Shown: positions 10,870-22,807, numbered from the stretch's first letter. The stretch: DNA of 64,000 nt from Liolophura sinensis (GCF_032854445.1 NC_088298.1:5020160-5084159); one strand, 5' to 3'. The notes: generated by a model from the sequence alone, not told the origin. A program made the numbers and translations.

Positions 10870-11022
10870 TATGCATTATATTTATTTATTTATTTGATTG
10901 TTTTTTTTTACGCCGTACTCAAGAATATTTTACTTATACGACGGCGACCAGCCCTATATGGTGGGAGGAAACCTGACAGAGCCCGAGGGAAACCCCCAGC
11001 TGGCAGTCCTTATGCATTATAT
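10870..11022 (-). mobile_element. Headless SINE-A with 12-bp target-site duplication
   Basis: The direct repeat 'tatgcattatat' is present at 10870-10881 and 11011-11022. Between them lie the (tttatt) tail, 'acgccgtactcaagaat', 'ggtgggaggaaacctgacag' and an end at 'ctggcagtcc', close to the shared breakpoint. The TSD shows that it inserted already truncated. Confidence 0.92.
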
Positions 11023-11205
11023 GAAGAGAACATTTGCGTTTTCATTGCAACTGTTCATATAATACTTACACAGCACTTACATCGGGTTAATATGAATTAG
11101 ATGTAAGTTTAACACACATAGCCAGAGCTTCTGGCAGAAGTCATTTGTGACCAGCGTGCCTGTATGGTTTCCGTGTGATATCGAAGTAATGTCAGGCTTG
11201 TACTG

Positions 11206-11396
11206 TTTGGTGGCCATGTTGGTGGACACGCGTATGTTTGGTGGCCATGCTGGTAGACACACGTATGTTTAGTGGCCATTTTGGTGGACACACGTATGTT
11301 TGGTGGCCATGTTGGTGGACACACCTATGTTTGGTGGCCATGCTGGTGGCCACATCTATGTTTGGTGGCCATGTTGGTGGACACATGTTTGGTGGC
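11206..11396. repeat. Minisatellite, 31-bp unit, about 6 copies
   Basis: The unit is 'ggtggccatgttggtggaca' plus 'cacgtatgttt'. Reading frames on both strands through it are repeat artefacts. Confidence 0.95.
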
Positions 11397-11694
11397 ATAA
11401 AGAATTGTCAATCATATGGATGATCATACACAGGTAAAATTATTTTTTACTTTGTAGGCCACACATTCATAAAACTTTGCTTTGGCATACTTCAAAAAGA
11501 GCGAAAATAATTAATGATTACCTGGTCAAAAGAAAATTAATTTCGTTTGCGCATGTTTGCTTTGCGCTCGGAACCTACCAGTCAAATGCTTGTTGTTGTG
11601 ATTCAAATTTTTAGTTATTGAAGAAGATGTTCATGGAGGATGGTAATGTTGTCGTCTCAATGAAGACATACGGTAGATTCTATTTCAGAAAATG

Positions 11695-11985
11695 GTTAGA
11701 GCGTCCGCCTCGAGGTCGGAAGACCCGGGATCAAACCCGGGTAGGGTCACACCAAAGCACTGAGAGGTTGGAGCAAGGAAACATGACTGCTTGGCCCGCT
11801 GTCTGTATAATGTGACTGGGCGGGGTGTTACAGGTCTGGTGCCATCGACATAGTATTTCATTGACGGCAGCACATTGGCTGCAGGGACTCGCCCTACGAC
11901 AAGAAGACAGAGTACATGTACACATGCCTAATGCCTCCTCTTCCTCCCTATCATATGACTGAACACTAAGTACGAGAGAAAATCC
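11695..11985 (+). mobile_element. SINE-C, nearly complete
   Basis: It has a tRNA-like head 'tagagcgtccgcctcgaggt' with B-box 'gggatcaaacccggg', then 'agcaaggaaacatgactgct', 'gtataatgtgactgggcggg', 'tggtgccatcgacatag', 'gactcgccctacgacaagaa' and a diverged 3' end 'ctaagtacgag'. It aligns with 41140-41471 and, reversed, with 20950-21245 and 22926-23147. Confidence 0.8.
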
Positions 11986-12839
11986 TAAGCGTACATACAT
12001 ACTATTTCAGAATGCAGTGAGAGAATACAGAGTCAAAGGCAGGTAAATGGATGGACGTGTGCCCTTAGCTAAGTTGTTGCCATCTGTCTGCGTAAGTTCT
12101 GATATGCTAACTATTGCATGTCTTAAGACAGAACGCTCGGGGGTTATGCTCGGATAACTTCGTTGCCTGCTTCGATATAGAAAAGTTAAAAGTCTAAAGA
12201 AAGATTCATAAAGAGTTGGAATTAGTGAGAAGTCTGTGATATCCGGAACAGTATCAGACATATTTGATGTAGTTGATGCTCACTCGGTAATAAACAGCAA
12301 TTACTTCCATGACCGGATGTAGATCAAAGCTCCACAAGAAACTGGAAGTCTTTGTACGCGCACAGCCTTTGGACGGCGTCCTGAAATGTCACCAAAATCT
12401 AGCGTTAAGCGGATTAAAATGGACATTATAATTCCTTTTAATAACATCGATTTTCGGAAGCAATTTGAAATTACTGTCACGCACAATGCGCCGTCTTTTG
12501 CTGTGTATATAACCACAAATAAGGCATAATTATTCCGTGTTCCGTTAAAGACATCGCTATCAGGCGCTTTGCTCCCTAGTGCAATTCGATGTGAACGATC
12601 AAATGAATATTATCAAACCAAGCAATGCGATTCGATGCAAAAGAGCCATAAGCCATGCATGAATTCAGAGCTACAATACAAAGAAAGTTTTCCATAAAAG
12701 TGGCGACACTTTTGTAAGACAACTCAAACATTACCATCAGCTTGTACCGCGGGGAACAATTTTCCGCACTATTTGCAATAATAACGAAGGGAATTTGCAC
12801 GATGTGGAGATGAAAATATACGGAGTTTTCGAGTTATAG
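11986..12839. other. Unique stretch upstream of the LINE
   Basis: No supported gene. The minus-strand open frames here (60-84 codons) have no recognisable motif. The 5' part of the LINE may begin inside this stretch, but I cannot place its edge. Confidence 0.4.
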
Positions 12840-12899
12840 CCTGCCTTTGTGCGGTCTTCAGGAATTAGAGGCCAAAGGAGTACAAACAACTATACATCG

Positions 12900-13560
12900 C
12901 TTTGAAGATGGTGACATGTCGAGGCAGTCGATGGACAGTTACATTTTGTTAACGTTTAATGAACTACTCGACCTGCTACTGAGGATTCACTCGGCGCTGT
13001 AATGTGCAAACTGGACTCTGTGATTACAGGTGAGATACTTCAAAGTCAATTAGACAAACTCGAGGCCAAAATCACCACTAAGATTACAACATTACTGGAG
13101 CAACAATAAATGTGGATTTTTAATCTTGAACATGACAATGACGCTCTAAGACCTGACATAAATCGATTAAGAAATCAACATGAAAGGCACCGTGCATAAA
13201 TTACTAAACCCCACCAATCGCTTGTTGACCTCAGTAGTAAACACAATGACCTTGAGCAACATTCCAGGTTGGACAGTGTAACAGTCTACATCAATATTGC
13301 ACATAGGTTGGGCCCCCACGACCAGACCTGAGTACAAAACCTCGCGAAATTAAAAATCGAAAGCATTCAGAAAAGAAAGTGTTTGAAGGCCACAAAATAG
13401 AGTCATCAAAGAGGATCTTATTCAAGATAATCAAAAACTACTGAAATTAGCCACTGAAAATCCCCTGATACAGTCGTGTTGGTCACACAACAGAAAAAAA
13501 TTCAGTGATCAAGTTAAACAATTACAGTTTACAATCCACATCAATAATTTTTTTCCGGAG
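12900..13560 (+). pseudogene. LINE ORF1 remnant
   Basis: Conceptual translation in shifting frames gives a coiled-coil-like stretch (LQSQLDKLEAKITTKITTLL), then 'PREIKIESIQKRKCLKATK', 'IKEDLIQDNQKLLKLATE' and a following Trp-Ser-His segment. That order is typical of nucleic-acid-binding ORF1 proteins of L1/Jockey/CR1-type elements. Several stops and frameshifts make it non-functional. This assignment rests on my reading of degenerate sequence and is moderately sure. Confidence 0.5.
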
Positions 13561-14181
13561 TGGCTGGCTATTCTGTCTTTCTTTCTTACAAGAAAGCAAG
13601 GAATTTATTTATTTAATTTTTTTTTATTTTTTGTTTTTTTTAAAAACTTTTTCTATTATTTTTTAGGTCAACACCTTGGTGTGGCATGAAATATCTATAT
13701 ATACTATATGTTTATACTTCTAAGTTAAGATATGTTTTTTTCTTAGAAGTAATGATTTCACTTTATTTGAGATTATGTTATGCAAGGATATCCGGTTATC
13801 ATCCTACCGTCGTCATACATGTTGTCCTTTATTAATATTGTCCATTATTATTTTTCATTATTATATCCTTATGGCTGATCAACTCCTGACCCAAGATCCA
13901 TTCTCTAATGCTTTTAACCCCATCCCTTACCACAGCGCTGATTATAACTTCATCATAATAAGAGGAACGAGCATCCCTCTATCTCTACAAGTAGCGTCAG
14001 ATTACAAATGATTAAATCGTGTTTTAATCTTGTTAAGATTAACGAAGCTAATCAAAACAAAACTCCAATAGACGACAATGAATACTGAATCGATCACTGG
14101 GTCTGTACAACTAGCCCGTAATCCAATAATCTTGTAGAATCTACCTTTAATCAATAGATAGTCTCTCTTGACCAGTCCCAA

Positions 14182-14880
14182 AATGAACAATTTGCTACTT
14201 TTTATTTGAACGTCCGAAGTCTCAAAAAGAATTACGATGACATTACATATATAAATAATCTGAATTGCAATTTCTCTGTTCTCGGGTTTACCGAGACCTG
14301 GTTGCACCCTGATATTGAAGATTACTTTGATATCCCTGAGTTTGTACCATTTACCTTGTCTAGATTCCATAGAAAAGGTGGTGGAATAATTCCTTATATT
14401 AGGAATGATGTAAAATCTTGCAACGAACAGAATGACATATCCTGTAACGAAGGGAATGGGCCATACGAATCGCTTTTCGTTAACATTGAATTAACTATCA
14501 AAAATGAAGACCTCGTAGGAATAATATACTTGTCCCCTGGAAAAGACGTCAAACTCCTCAACGAGCACTTACAAACTATTCTTAGTAAAATTCCCCCGCA
14601 TAAAAAATGCATTTTACTTGGTGACTTTCACCTTGACCTTTGTGAAACCAACCAGCATACGCCCACTGCATTGATATTATGAAATGTAATTACTTCCTAC
14701 CACAAATAATTAAACCAACTCGTGTTAGTACAACCTCGGCGTCCTTGATCGATATTATTTTCACCAACTTTCACCAACAGCATTTTTTTATGGCATACTA
14801 CTAACTGATATAAGTGACCACTTTCCTTTGATCCACAATTTTAAGGTGAATATTAAACCATCCCCGACAAACGGACAAAC
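14182..14880 (+). pseudogene. LINE APE-type endonuclease domain, broken
   Basis: An open frame to 14682 encodes 'FYLNVRSLKKN', 'VLGFTETWLHPDI' and 'KKCILLGDFHLDL', matching the N-x-R-S-L, T-E-T-W-L and G-D-F landmarks of AP-endonuclease-like LINE nucleases, which nick the target DNA. The usual GDFN/GDWN Asn is replaced by His. After a stop, the continuation is readable in other frames as 'TRVSTTSASLIDIIFTN' and 'DISDHFPL', the last being the conserved S-D-H. Frameshifts and stops after 14682 show decay. Confidence 0.85.
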
Positions 14881-16034
14881 AAAATATCGCAATAAAACCC
14901 AAATAAAAATCGCAATAAAACCCAAATAAAAATCGCAGTAAAACCCAAAATCAAGTTGAAGCTTTTTCTGAAGTAATTACAAATAGTCAAAGGGATGAGA
15001 TCTTTCAGGCGGATGATACAACTGAAGTACTTTCAGAATTTCAGTCGTAATTTGCAAACATTTACGATTAGTATTTTCCAGTTATATCATTTCGCTAACT
15101 AGAACACAGAACAAAAATACCATGGACTACCCATGGGCTTATCCGTTCAATATATACCAAAAATAACCTCCATTGTAAACAACTTCTTGATTCCTTTAAG
15201 AAAATCTCTCTCGAACTTTCCGTAACAAACTTAATAAACTAATATCGAGATCAAGAAAAGAATACCATGAGCGTAAATTTAATAAGGCAAATAACGACAT
15301 AAAAGGTAGATAGAAAGTTTTGAACGAACTCTTAAAACGAAATAGATGTGGCATACCAACAAATTTACTGATAAACACAATGACCTCTTAGATGCTCAAT
15401 CCATAGCAAATTACTTCTGCAAAGATTTCAGCAAAGGTTGCATAAGAACTAAAATAATCTATCCCTGAAACCATGACATATCCTCTAGATTTTCTGCAGC
15501 AAGCACCTACCGCAAATTTAAACCCATCATCGGGCACACCGAGCGATGTTAAATGTATTATCCAGGAACTACGATCTTCTGCCTCACGTATCGATGGCAT
15601 ATGTACCTCTGTTTTGTAATCAGTCTCAGACTATTTCACAGTGCCCTATTCTCATATAATTAACATTTCATTCAGAACTGGCATTATCCCAACACTGTGA
15701 AAAACAGGTAAACGCTGGTTCCAAGCCAATAAGCTTTTTACTAAATATTAATAAGACTAAATGCATGATCATTAAACCATACAAGAAATTACTCCCTTCA
15801 GATATCCTGAAAATAAAAAAAGGCAACTATGGAATAGAATTTGTTGATAATTTAAAGTGTCTTGGCGCAAACCTGTCATGGACATCACACATTACATATA
15901 TTTCAAATAAAAGTTCACGCAATATAGGCATTATGAAACATGAAAATGAAATTAATGAACAAAAAAAAAACAAAACACTTCTGATGCTGTATTCCTTCCT
16001 CATTCTACCCTACCTTTCCTATCCAAATGCTCTT
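14880..16034 (+). pseudogene. LINE reverse transcriptase, catalytic core deleted
   Basis: Frame-shifted remnants include 'AQSIANYF', then 'NISFRTGIIPTL' near 15660-15703, which is the start of the RT fingers. Directly after 'KTGK' the reading jumps to 'RWFQANKLF' and 'NKTKCMIIKP', which lies downstream of the catalytic FADD motif in this family. The GVPQGS and FADD region is therefore missing. The C-terminal part (15744-16034, 'NLKCLGANLSW', 'PYLSYPNALW') is open. A 23-bp unit is triplicated at about 14886-14955, in the linker. Confidence 0.75.
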
Positions 16035-16206
16035 TGGTTTGATTTGATTTGATTTGATTGGTGTTTTACTCAAGAATACTTCACTTATACGACGGCGGCC
16101 AGCATGGTGGGAGGAAACCGGGGGAAACACACGACCATCCGCAGGCTGCTGAAAGACTTTCCCACTTACAACCAGAAAGGAAGCCATCATGAGCTGGACT
16201 TGACAA
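16035..16206 (-). mobile_element. SINE-A inserted into the LINE
   Basis: A (tttga)n tail precedes 'ttggtgttttactcaagaat', 'cgacggcggccagcatggtg', 'gcaggctgctgaaagactt' and 'catgagctggacttgac'. It has internal deletions ('ggtgggaggaaaccggggga' lacks the gcagagcccg part) and stops within the tRNA-like head. LINE coding sequence resumes after it. Confidence 0.9.
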
Positions 16207-16329
16207 ATGCACATTGGGGTAACACCTACAGCACTCACCTATATCCCTTGTATATTTTTTACCAAAGTGGGCAATCCACATTATAACTTCCCCACACACA
16301 CATGTACACACACCCTGCCACAAATTCCA

Positions 16330-16660
16330 TAAATTAAAAATCCTTGATTTATTTCAACTCAACACCTTTTCTTTCCTCAAAATTCTCCACAAGTTTATAT
16401 GTATTCCCTTTTACCTCCCGACAACGTCTCAAACCAATTTCAAAATGCTGTCTGATGTTTTACCCCACACGAAATCAAAGACTAAATCTCTATAAACCAT
16501 TTACAAGAGCTAACATCTCCGTATATTCCATCCTTTCGAAAGACCCTCGAGAAAGGAACAAACTTTCCCAATATCTCAGAACTATCATTTGTTTTTTTTT
16601 TCTATTTAAAAATAAATTAAAGGATCACCTCATGAATATTATGGAATGAGATATCACAAT
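16330..16660 (+). pseudogene. LINE RT C-terminal tail and 3' end
   Basis: After the SINE, the translation (16344-16649) shows 'LYKPFTRANISVYSI', 'RERNKLSQYLRTI' and 'FKNKLKDHLMN', the pattern that ends many CR1/Jockey-type RT proteins. The 3' untranslated part runs to the short CAAA repeats at about 16886-16909. Confidence 0.65.
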
Positions 16661-16924
16661 CAGCCAGCCTTACATCTTGTCATATCGGTACTTATATGTA
16701 TGTCTAATTTTTCTTTAATTACACAAACTGTATGTACATGTATAACGGGATAGTACAAGCCCACCCGGACTTTATTCCCGCCTTGCAGTCATTTACACAT
16801 TTGCTTATAATCATAAATGTTTATGCTAATATCATCTTTATAATATCTCGGTATACATCTGTATTCTGACTGTTGGTGAAGAAACAAGCAAACAAACAAA
16901 CAAACCAACATGTCACTATAAGTA

Positions 16925-17665
16925 ATCTCTTGTCTACTCCATCGCCGATATCGTGCGGTGTGAATCATGGATCAATTCTCGGTTCTTCTACTATTTCTGT
17001 TATACATCGGTGATATTATTAAAACATGTACTTTACTCAATTTGATACTTTTTTGCCGACGATACGTGCTTGCATTTTTCTGGTTATGATCTTGCCTATC
17101 TTCCAAATACAATGTCAATTGAAATCACTAAACTGAATGACTGGCTGGCCAGCATGAGACTAAGTTTATATCTGGAGAAAACAAAATTCATGTTAATCAT
17201 ACTTTTTAGATAACAAAAAAGATACGAAAGACTTTACAGTTGATATATTCGGAAACCCCATAGAGCGAGTTAGTCAATATAAATGTCTGGGTTGGTTCCT
17301 TAATGAAAAACTTAATGATTGGACAACGCATATTTCAGGAAATGTCGAAGAAAGTAACCAGAAATGTCGGTCTCTTTCACTTAAGAGATTTTCTAAACTT
17401 TAAATCCCTCTTCACTCTCTATTACTCCTTAATGTATCCTTACCTGGCGTATTATAATATAATTTGGGGGTTGACATATCCATCTCATTGACAACCTCTT
17501 GTGATTCCGGAACAAGCGATCCGGACTATATTCTCTTCATACGCCTTCTCTCTTCGGGCAGGTTGGCATTCTGTCCCATTCCCTCCATTAATACATATTT
17601 AACTGTAATCTTTATACATCAGTACATGTTTCATCAATATCTGCTGACTATTTTGCCATTCCGTG
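16925..17665 (+). pseudogene. Second LINE fragment with RT core
   Basis: Translation gives 'CGVNHGSILG' (16953 onward), corresponding to the conserved GVPQGSILGP, then 'FFADDT' at 17049-17066, the catalytic Asp-Asp motif, then 'LNDWLASMRLSLYLEKTKF' and, in shifted frames, 'YKCLGWFLNEKLNDWTTHIS' and 'YYSLMYPYLAYYNIIWG'. It has stops and frameshifts. Because it has its own version of the C-terminal region, it is not the piece missing from the neighbouring LINE but part of a second element. It runs into the 35-bp minisatellite. Confidence 0.75.
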
Positions 17666-17691
17666 TTTGAACATATCGAAATATTCATCGA

Positions 17692-19000
17692 CACCTCACT
17701 CGTCACTCAAAGTACAACTTCTATCATCCCTCACTCGCCACTAAGACTACAACCTTTATCATCCCTCACTCGCCACCCAGAGTACAACCTTTATCATCAC
17801 TCACTCGCCACCAGAGTACAACCTTTACCATCCCTTACTCGTCACTCATAGTACAACCTTTATCATCACTCACTCACCACCAAGAGTACAACCTTTACCA
17901 TCCCTCACTCATCACTCATAGTACAAACCTTTATCATCCTCACTCGTCACTCAGAGTACAACCTTTACCACCCCTTACTCGTCACTCAGAGTACAACCTT
18001 TATCATCCCTCACTCGTCACTCAGAGTACAACCTTTATCATCCCTCACTCGACACTCAGAGTACAACGTTTATCATTCCTCACTCGCCACTCAGAGTACA
18101 ACTTTTATCATCCCACACTCGCCACCAGAGTACAACCTTTATCATCACTCACTCACCACCAGAGTACAACCTTTACCATCCCTCACTCACCACTCAAAGT
18201 ACAACTTTTATCATCCTTCACTTGCCACAGAGCACAACCTTTATCATCCCTCACTCGCCACTCAAAGTACGACCTTTATCATCCCTCACTCGCCACTCAG
18301 TGAACAACTTTATCATCCCTCACTTGCCACAGAGTACAACCTTTATCATCCCTCACTCGCCACTCAGAGTACAACTTTTATCATCCCTCACTCGCCACTC
18401 AGAGTGCAACCTTTATCATCCCTCACTCGCCACTCAGAGTACCACGTTTATCATCCCTCACTCGCCACTCAGAGTACAACCTTTATTATCCCTCACTCGC
18501 CACTTACAGTACAACCTGTATCATCCCTCACTCGCCACTCAGAGTACAACTTTTATCATCCTTCACTCGCCACTCAGAGTACAACTTTTATCATCCCTCA
18601 CTCGCCACTCAGAGCACAACCTTTATCATCCCTCACTCGCCACTCAAGTACGACCTTTTATCATCCCTCACTCGCCACTCAGAGTACAACCTTTATCATC
18701 CCTCACTCGCCACTCAGAGTACAACGTTTATCATCCCTCACTCGCCACTCTGAGTACAACGTTTATCATCCCTCACTCGCCACTCAGAGTACAACCTTTA
18801 CCATCCCTCACTCGCCACTCAGAGTACAACCTTTATCATCCCTCACTCGCCACTCAGAGTACAACTTTTATCATCCCTCACTCGCCACTCAAAGTACAAC
18901 GTTTATCATCCCTCACTCACCACTCTACAACTTTTACCATCCCTCACTCATCACTCAGAGTACAACCTTTATCATCCTCCACTCGACCCTCAAATTACAG
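17692..19000. repeat. Minisatellite, 35-bp unit, about 37 copies
   Basis: The unit is 'actcgccactcagagtacaa' plus 'cctttatcatccctc'. Spacing of 35 bp was checked at 18364/18399. The left part (to about 18350) is less regular, with units shortened by 1-4 bp. The 287- and 241-codon frames across it merely follow the repeat (105 bp, three units, is a multiple of 3). Confidence 0.97.
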
Positions 19001-19002
19001 CA

Positions 19003-19545
19003 TATCATGTGTCAAAGCATCCTTCCGCGCCTCCATGCTAACAGCGTATCATGCGTCCAGGCATCCTTGTACGCCTCCATGCTAGCAGCGTATCATGTGT
19101 CCAAGCATCCTAGCACGCCTCCATGCTAACAGCATATCATGTGTCCTGGCATCCTAGCACGCCTCCATGCTAGCAGCGTATCATGGGTCCTTCCGCGCCT
19201 CCATGGTAGCAGCGTATCATGTGTCCAAGCATCCTTGTACGCCTCCATGCTTGCAGTGTATCCATGTGTCCTGGCATCCTAGCACGCCTCCATGCTAGCA
19301 ACGTATCATGGGTCCAAGCATCCTTGTACGCCTCCATGCTAGCAGTGTATCATGTGTCCTGGCATCCTAGCACGCCTCCATGCTAGCAGCGTATCATGGG
19401 TCCTTCTGCGCCTCCATGGTAGCAGCGTATCATGTGTCCAAGCATCCTAGCACGCCTCCATGCTAGCAGCGTATCATGGGTCCAAGCATCCTTGTACGCC
19501 TCCATGCTAGCAGCGCATCATGTGTCCAAACACCTTAACATTCTT
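19003..19545. repeat. Minisatellite, 44-bp unit, about 13 copies
   Basis: The unit is 'gcgtatcatgtgtccaagca' plus 'tcctagcacgcctccatgct' and 'agca', with a shorter variant lacking about 8 bp ('atcatgggtccttccgcgcc'). It directly follows the 35-bp array. Less regular related sequence ('agcatcctgtc', 'accatgc') continues to about 19668. Confidence 0.95.
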
Positions 19546-19667
19546 ACAGACATCCTGCTATCATTAGTCTCTACCGTTCCAGAATCCTACCATAGCATCC
19601 TGCCATGATTCTAAGCATCCTGTCAATCTTCTTAACACCGTACCATGCTCCCTGTAGCATCCTATCA

Positions 19668-19928
19668 CACTCAAATAATTAATGTGTTAAGTTTAACAGA
19701 AAGTCTGTTGTGTGAGTGATGCTATAATGTATTCTGTTACTGCAGCAGATCCTTCTGTTAAACATAACACACATCTTCTATTAATCCAACATAAGCATTC
19801 TATCAGACTAACAGGATATTATGTTGAATGTGACAAAATATTGTGTGATAATCGTAGAATACATTCTAGCATCACTCAGACAACAGACGCCCTGTTAATA
19901 TTAACAATTTAATGTTTTAGTGCATATG
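19668..19928. mobile_element. TIR-1 element, copy with both ends
   Basis: The left end 'cactcaaataattaatgtg' then 'aacagaaagtctgttgtgtg', 'agtgatgctataatgtattc' is the inverted form of the right end 'gaatacattctagcatcact', 'cagacaacagacgccctgtt', 'aatgttttagtgcat'. The element is about 260 bp and has no coding capacity. It sits within degenerate minisatellite sequence, splitting 19546-19667 from 19985-20145. Related copies are at 22520-22787, 30424-30556, 33570-33645, 34765-34885 and 7505-7712. Confidence 0.8.
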
Positions 19929-19984
19929 TCCATGAATCTTACATCTATACTTCCATGCACTCTAATACGATTTCATTCTTCTAA

Positions 19985-20145
19985 ACAACGTACTTCCAAA
20001 CATCTTGCCATGCTTTCTACCGTCTTATCGTGCTTTCTACCATCTTAGCATGCTTTCTACCATCTTACCATGCTTCCGAGAATCATATCACGATTCCAAG
20101 CATCCAACCATGTTTGCAAGCTTCCTACCACGCCTCCAGGCATAT
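19985..20145. repeat. Degenerate 20-bp tandem repeat
   Basis: Copies of 'catgctttctaccatcttac' with increasing divergence to the right. It is probably the outer, decayed part of the 19.0-19.67 kb array. Confidence 0.7.
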
Positions 20146-20949
20146 ATTGTTGTGTTTTTTTTTCATAACGCTGCAATGGCTTGTGAATGATCTGCATTTA
20201 AATTTTGCATTATAGTTACCACATATATTTATAAAACTCTTAATAGATGAATCAGAATTTAAACAAATCAACGATTTTCTGTTTACAAGCACTTACTGAA
20301 CCCACATATAAATTGAAGAGAATTTTGTTTTTTTATTTACTGAACGAACATATTTGTACAAAACAAAACGCTACAAAAAATATATCAGGTTTTTAATGGA
20401 TCTTATTTTACAACCTTTACATTGTCGAAACCATTATTTACATAAACAAGATACAATCTGTAACCGGTTGACGTCTTTCTACCCTTTATCATGTGGTAAG
20501 CATTGTTCATAAAACACTTTACATATTATACAAATGAACATCTTAAAAAAAATCTCTCAGACGTTATGCTTACTGCATTCAATAAACTGGTTTTGTTTGC
20601 AGACTAAATGTCGACGTGACCTTCAGACCAAACTTGAATTTATCACTGATGCATTCAAATTATCCCTCGTTTTCATTACATTTTGTGTCATTCTGTAAGT
20701 TTATTAACGTCAAATCACTTTCACAAAGAATTGTGCAGTCATTTCCTTTTTTGTTTGTTAACTTTCCCCAAAATTTCGGCAGTTATGGAATATTCCTTCA
20801 GATATGACGTCATCGTGAATATCTCATTATGGGGCATGACGTCACTTCCTCGCACTATCGCGCAGACAGTGTGCATACAAGTTCATCATGGAACAAATCT
20901 GTTAACAAATGTTTCACCAAAATTGATCTACACTTGATAATCTGTATCT
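20146..20949. other. Unique AT-rich stretch with two CRE octamers
   Basis: TGACGTCA occurs at 20805-20812 and 20837-20844, 32 bp apart, in a locally CpG-richer patch ('cgcactatcgcgcagac'). No gene is recognised. Confidence 0.5.
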
Positions 20950-21250
20950 GTGTGTGCTTGGGTTTAACATCGTACTTTAGAATGTATTAGTGATGTGACG
21001 ACGAGGAGTCCTTAAGTGTGTATACGTATTACTGTGTCTTCTTTTGACAGGGTGAGTCCATGCCGCCAAAGTGCTGCCCCCAAGGAAGCATCATGCTAAA
21101 GACACCAACCATGATACCCCACAGTCACATTGTACTGACACGAGGCCAACCAGGCCTGTTTCCTTGCTCTAATCTCTCAGTGTTGAGTGCCAAGCGAGGC
21201 AGCACCATTTTTTAAAGTCTTTGGTACGACACGACTCGGGTGTGCGGTGT
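20950..21250 (-). mobile_element. SINE-C, nearly full length
   Basis: Read on the plus strand it starts with the reversed 3' end 'gtgcttgggtttaacatcgt', then 'acgacgaggagtccttaagt', 'cacagtcacattgtactgac', 'gcctgtttccttgctctaat', 'gcgaggcagcaccatttttt' and the remains of the tRNA-like head 'cgacacgactcggg'. Confidence 0.75.
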
Positions 21251-22410
21251 CGGGTGTGTTTAATATGTACGGTACCAAATTGTGTACACATATATTGTTT
21301 ATATTGCGGAGTACACAAACGCATGTGTACAAACCGGTACACTTTTGCTTATTGAGATTATCCAGGTAATTACAAATGTCTGCTTTCCAGGTGACCTTTC
21401 CGCTGTATAATAGAGTACATCTAGATACACTCACCATTGTTCGTAAAGTTTAAAGAATTGCATTATAATTGTCTTACCTAGCCTGCATACCTGTGGCTTT
21501 TTATTCACAAAATGCCCCCCCTCCCCCCACCACACACACACACACACACACAAATCATAGCAAAACTCCGTGTATCATTGTAAAGCCTAGGTGTTTACTG
21601 AACGGACGGGAATGATGGGATGGGACCAGTACAAAAACAGGACGTGATAAAATGTCTCAGAGTGGACAAGTGACAGCTATAACACTTAAAAAACCGGGTC
21701 CAAAAACATAAAAAAAAGAAAGAAAAAGAAAATATTTGCAGCGAAAATTGAGACAGCATGACGACCGCATGTTACAGAATATAGGTGGGTGAAAACTTGG
21801 TCAAACCGTTTGCAATGACTGCGGCTTCAGAACGTTCTGAGACGTGCTTCAAACACATCTGGCCAAATTAAAACTAAAATTCAGCGAAATCAAACTGTAA
21901 ATCTCCTCTTTGTACTCCACATGGTCTCATTTTGACGATTGCAACTTGTTTATGTTTGGAAATGGTACCTCACGTCTTTTATACCTTTCAAAAAACGGTT
22001 TTATTTTACATGTGTGCGGTTGTGTACTACACACGGGTTAACAAGTTGGCACGTAAACCCGCGCGTGTTGCGGTGTGCATGTAGGCGTAATGACACACTG
22101 TTGCCCTTAGCAATGACCCCCACGAGGCAAGAGGTCAAACAAAATCAAGTTCCTTTTGTTACACTCTTTTGTACGCATGTCACGACTAATGGTTGGTTAC
22201 ATATTTCACATAAACCTACCCACTTTGCGCATTTTGTGAACGATAAAATCGGTCTGGAAAGTAAATAGCTGCGCTGTCTCTCTTGGATTTGTATCAAAGA
22301 ATTTGCAGTATATGCATTGAAGGTGCGCCGTATGAGGAGATTCAATAAAAGAAAAACACGTAAGAAATGTTTGTCAGACGTTTGTCATTGAATGACAGTA
22401 CTCAGTCTGG
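21251..22410. other. Unique stretch
   Basis: It contains a C-run and (CA)n at about 21518-21552. Plus-strand 21939-22268 is open for 109 codons but shows no recognisable motif. No repeat family was seen. Confidence 0.5.
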
Positions 22411-22465
22411 TATTTAATTGGTGTTTAACTCGGTTCTCAGGAATATTTCACATATCGAAAGGGTG
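22411..22465 (-). mobile_element. SINE-A 3' end fragment
   Basis: 'ttggtgtttaactcggttct' followed by 'aggaatatttcacatat' matches only the last 50 bp of the family. Confidence 0.55.
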
Positions 22466-22519
22466 TCATCTTTTGTATGTGAATCATCACTCTTCAAATC
22501 CAGGTGTAATGACAAATCT

Positions 22520-22787
22520 GTTCTCAGAAAAAATAACAATCTGTCAAATTTAACAGAAAATCTGTTATCTGAGTGATGCTAGAAGGTATTCTAATACTGC
22601 ACCAAATTATTCTGTTCAATTTTACACAATTACTCTACTAATTCAACACAAAGATTGTATTATGGACTGACAGGACATTATGTTGAATGTGACGAAGGGT
22701 AATGCAAAAATAATAGAATGCCTTTTACCATCACTCAGACAACAGACTTTTTCTTAAAATTAACAGATTTTTATTTTTGAGTGTACC
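22520..22787. mobile_element. TIR-1 element, second complete copy
   Basis: Left 'aacagaaaatctgttatctg' and 'agtgatgctagaaggtattc' mirror right 'gaatgccttttaccatcact', 'cagacaacagactttttctt' and 'ttgagtgta'. The inner part 'ggacattatgttgaatgtga' matches the copy at 19668-19928. Its TIRs are about 55 bp and imperfect. Confidence 0.8.
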
Positions 22788-22807
22788 TACTTTCGTCGCA
22801 AGCAAAC

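Larger units (their letters stand above)
12840..16910 (+). mobile_element. Decayed non-LTR retrotransposon (LINE, APE type)
   Basis: The order ORF1 remnant, endonuclease, reverse transcriptase and short repeat tail ('aagcaaacaaacaaacaaac' near 16886-16909) is that of a CR1/Jockey-like LINE. The endonuclease opening 'NVRSL' and 'TETWL' and the RT C-terminal 'PYLSYPNALW' support this type. It is dead: there are many stops, the catalytic RT core is deleted near 15712, and a SINE-A sits in the C-terminal part (16035-16206). The 5' end is uncertain. Confidence 0.85.

Noticed and set aside
18222-19129. Two overlapping long open frames (287 and 241 codons)
   Set aside because: They follow the 35-bp minisatellite, which cycles through three frames every 105 bp; copy variants show no codon bias.
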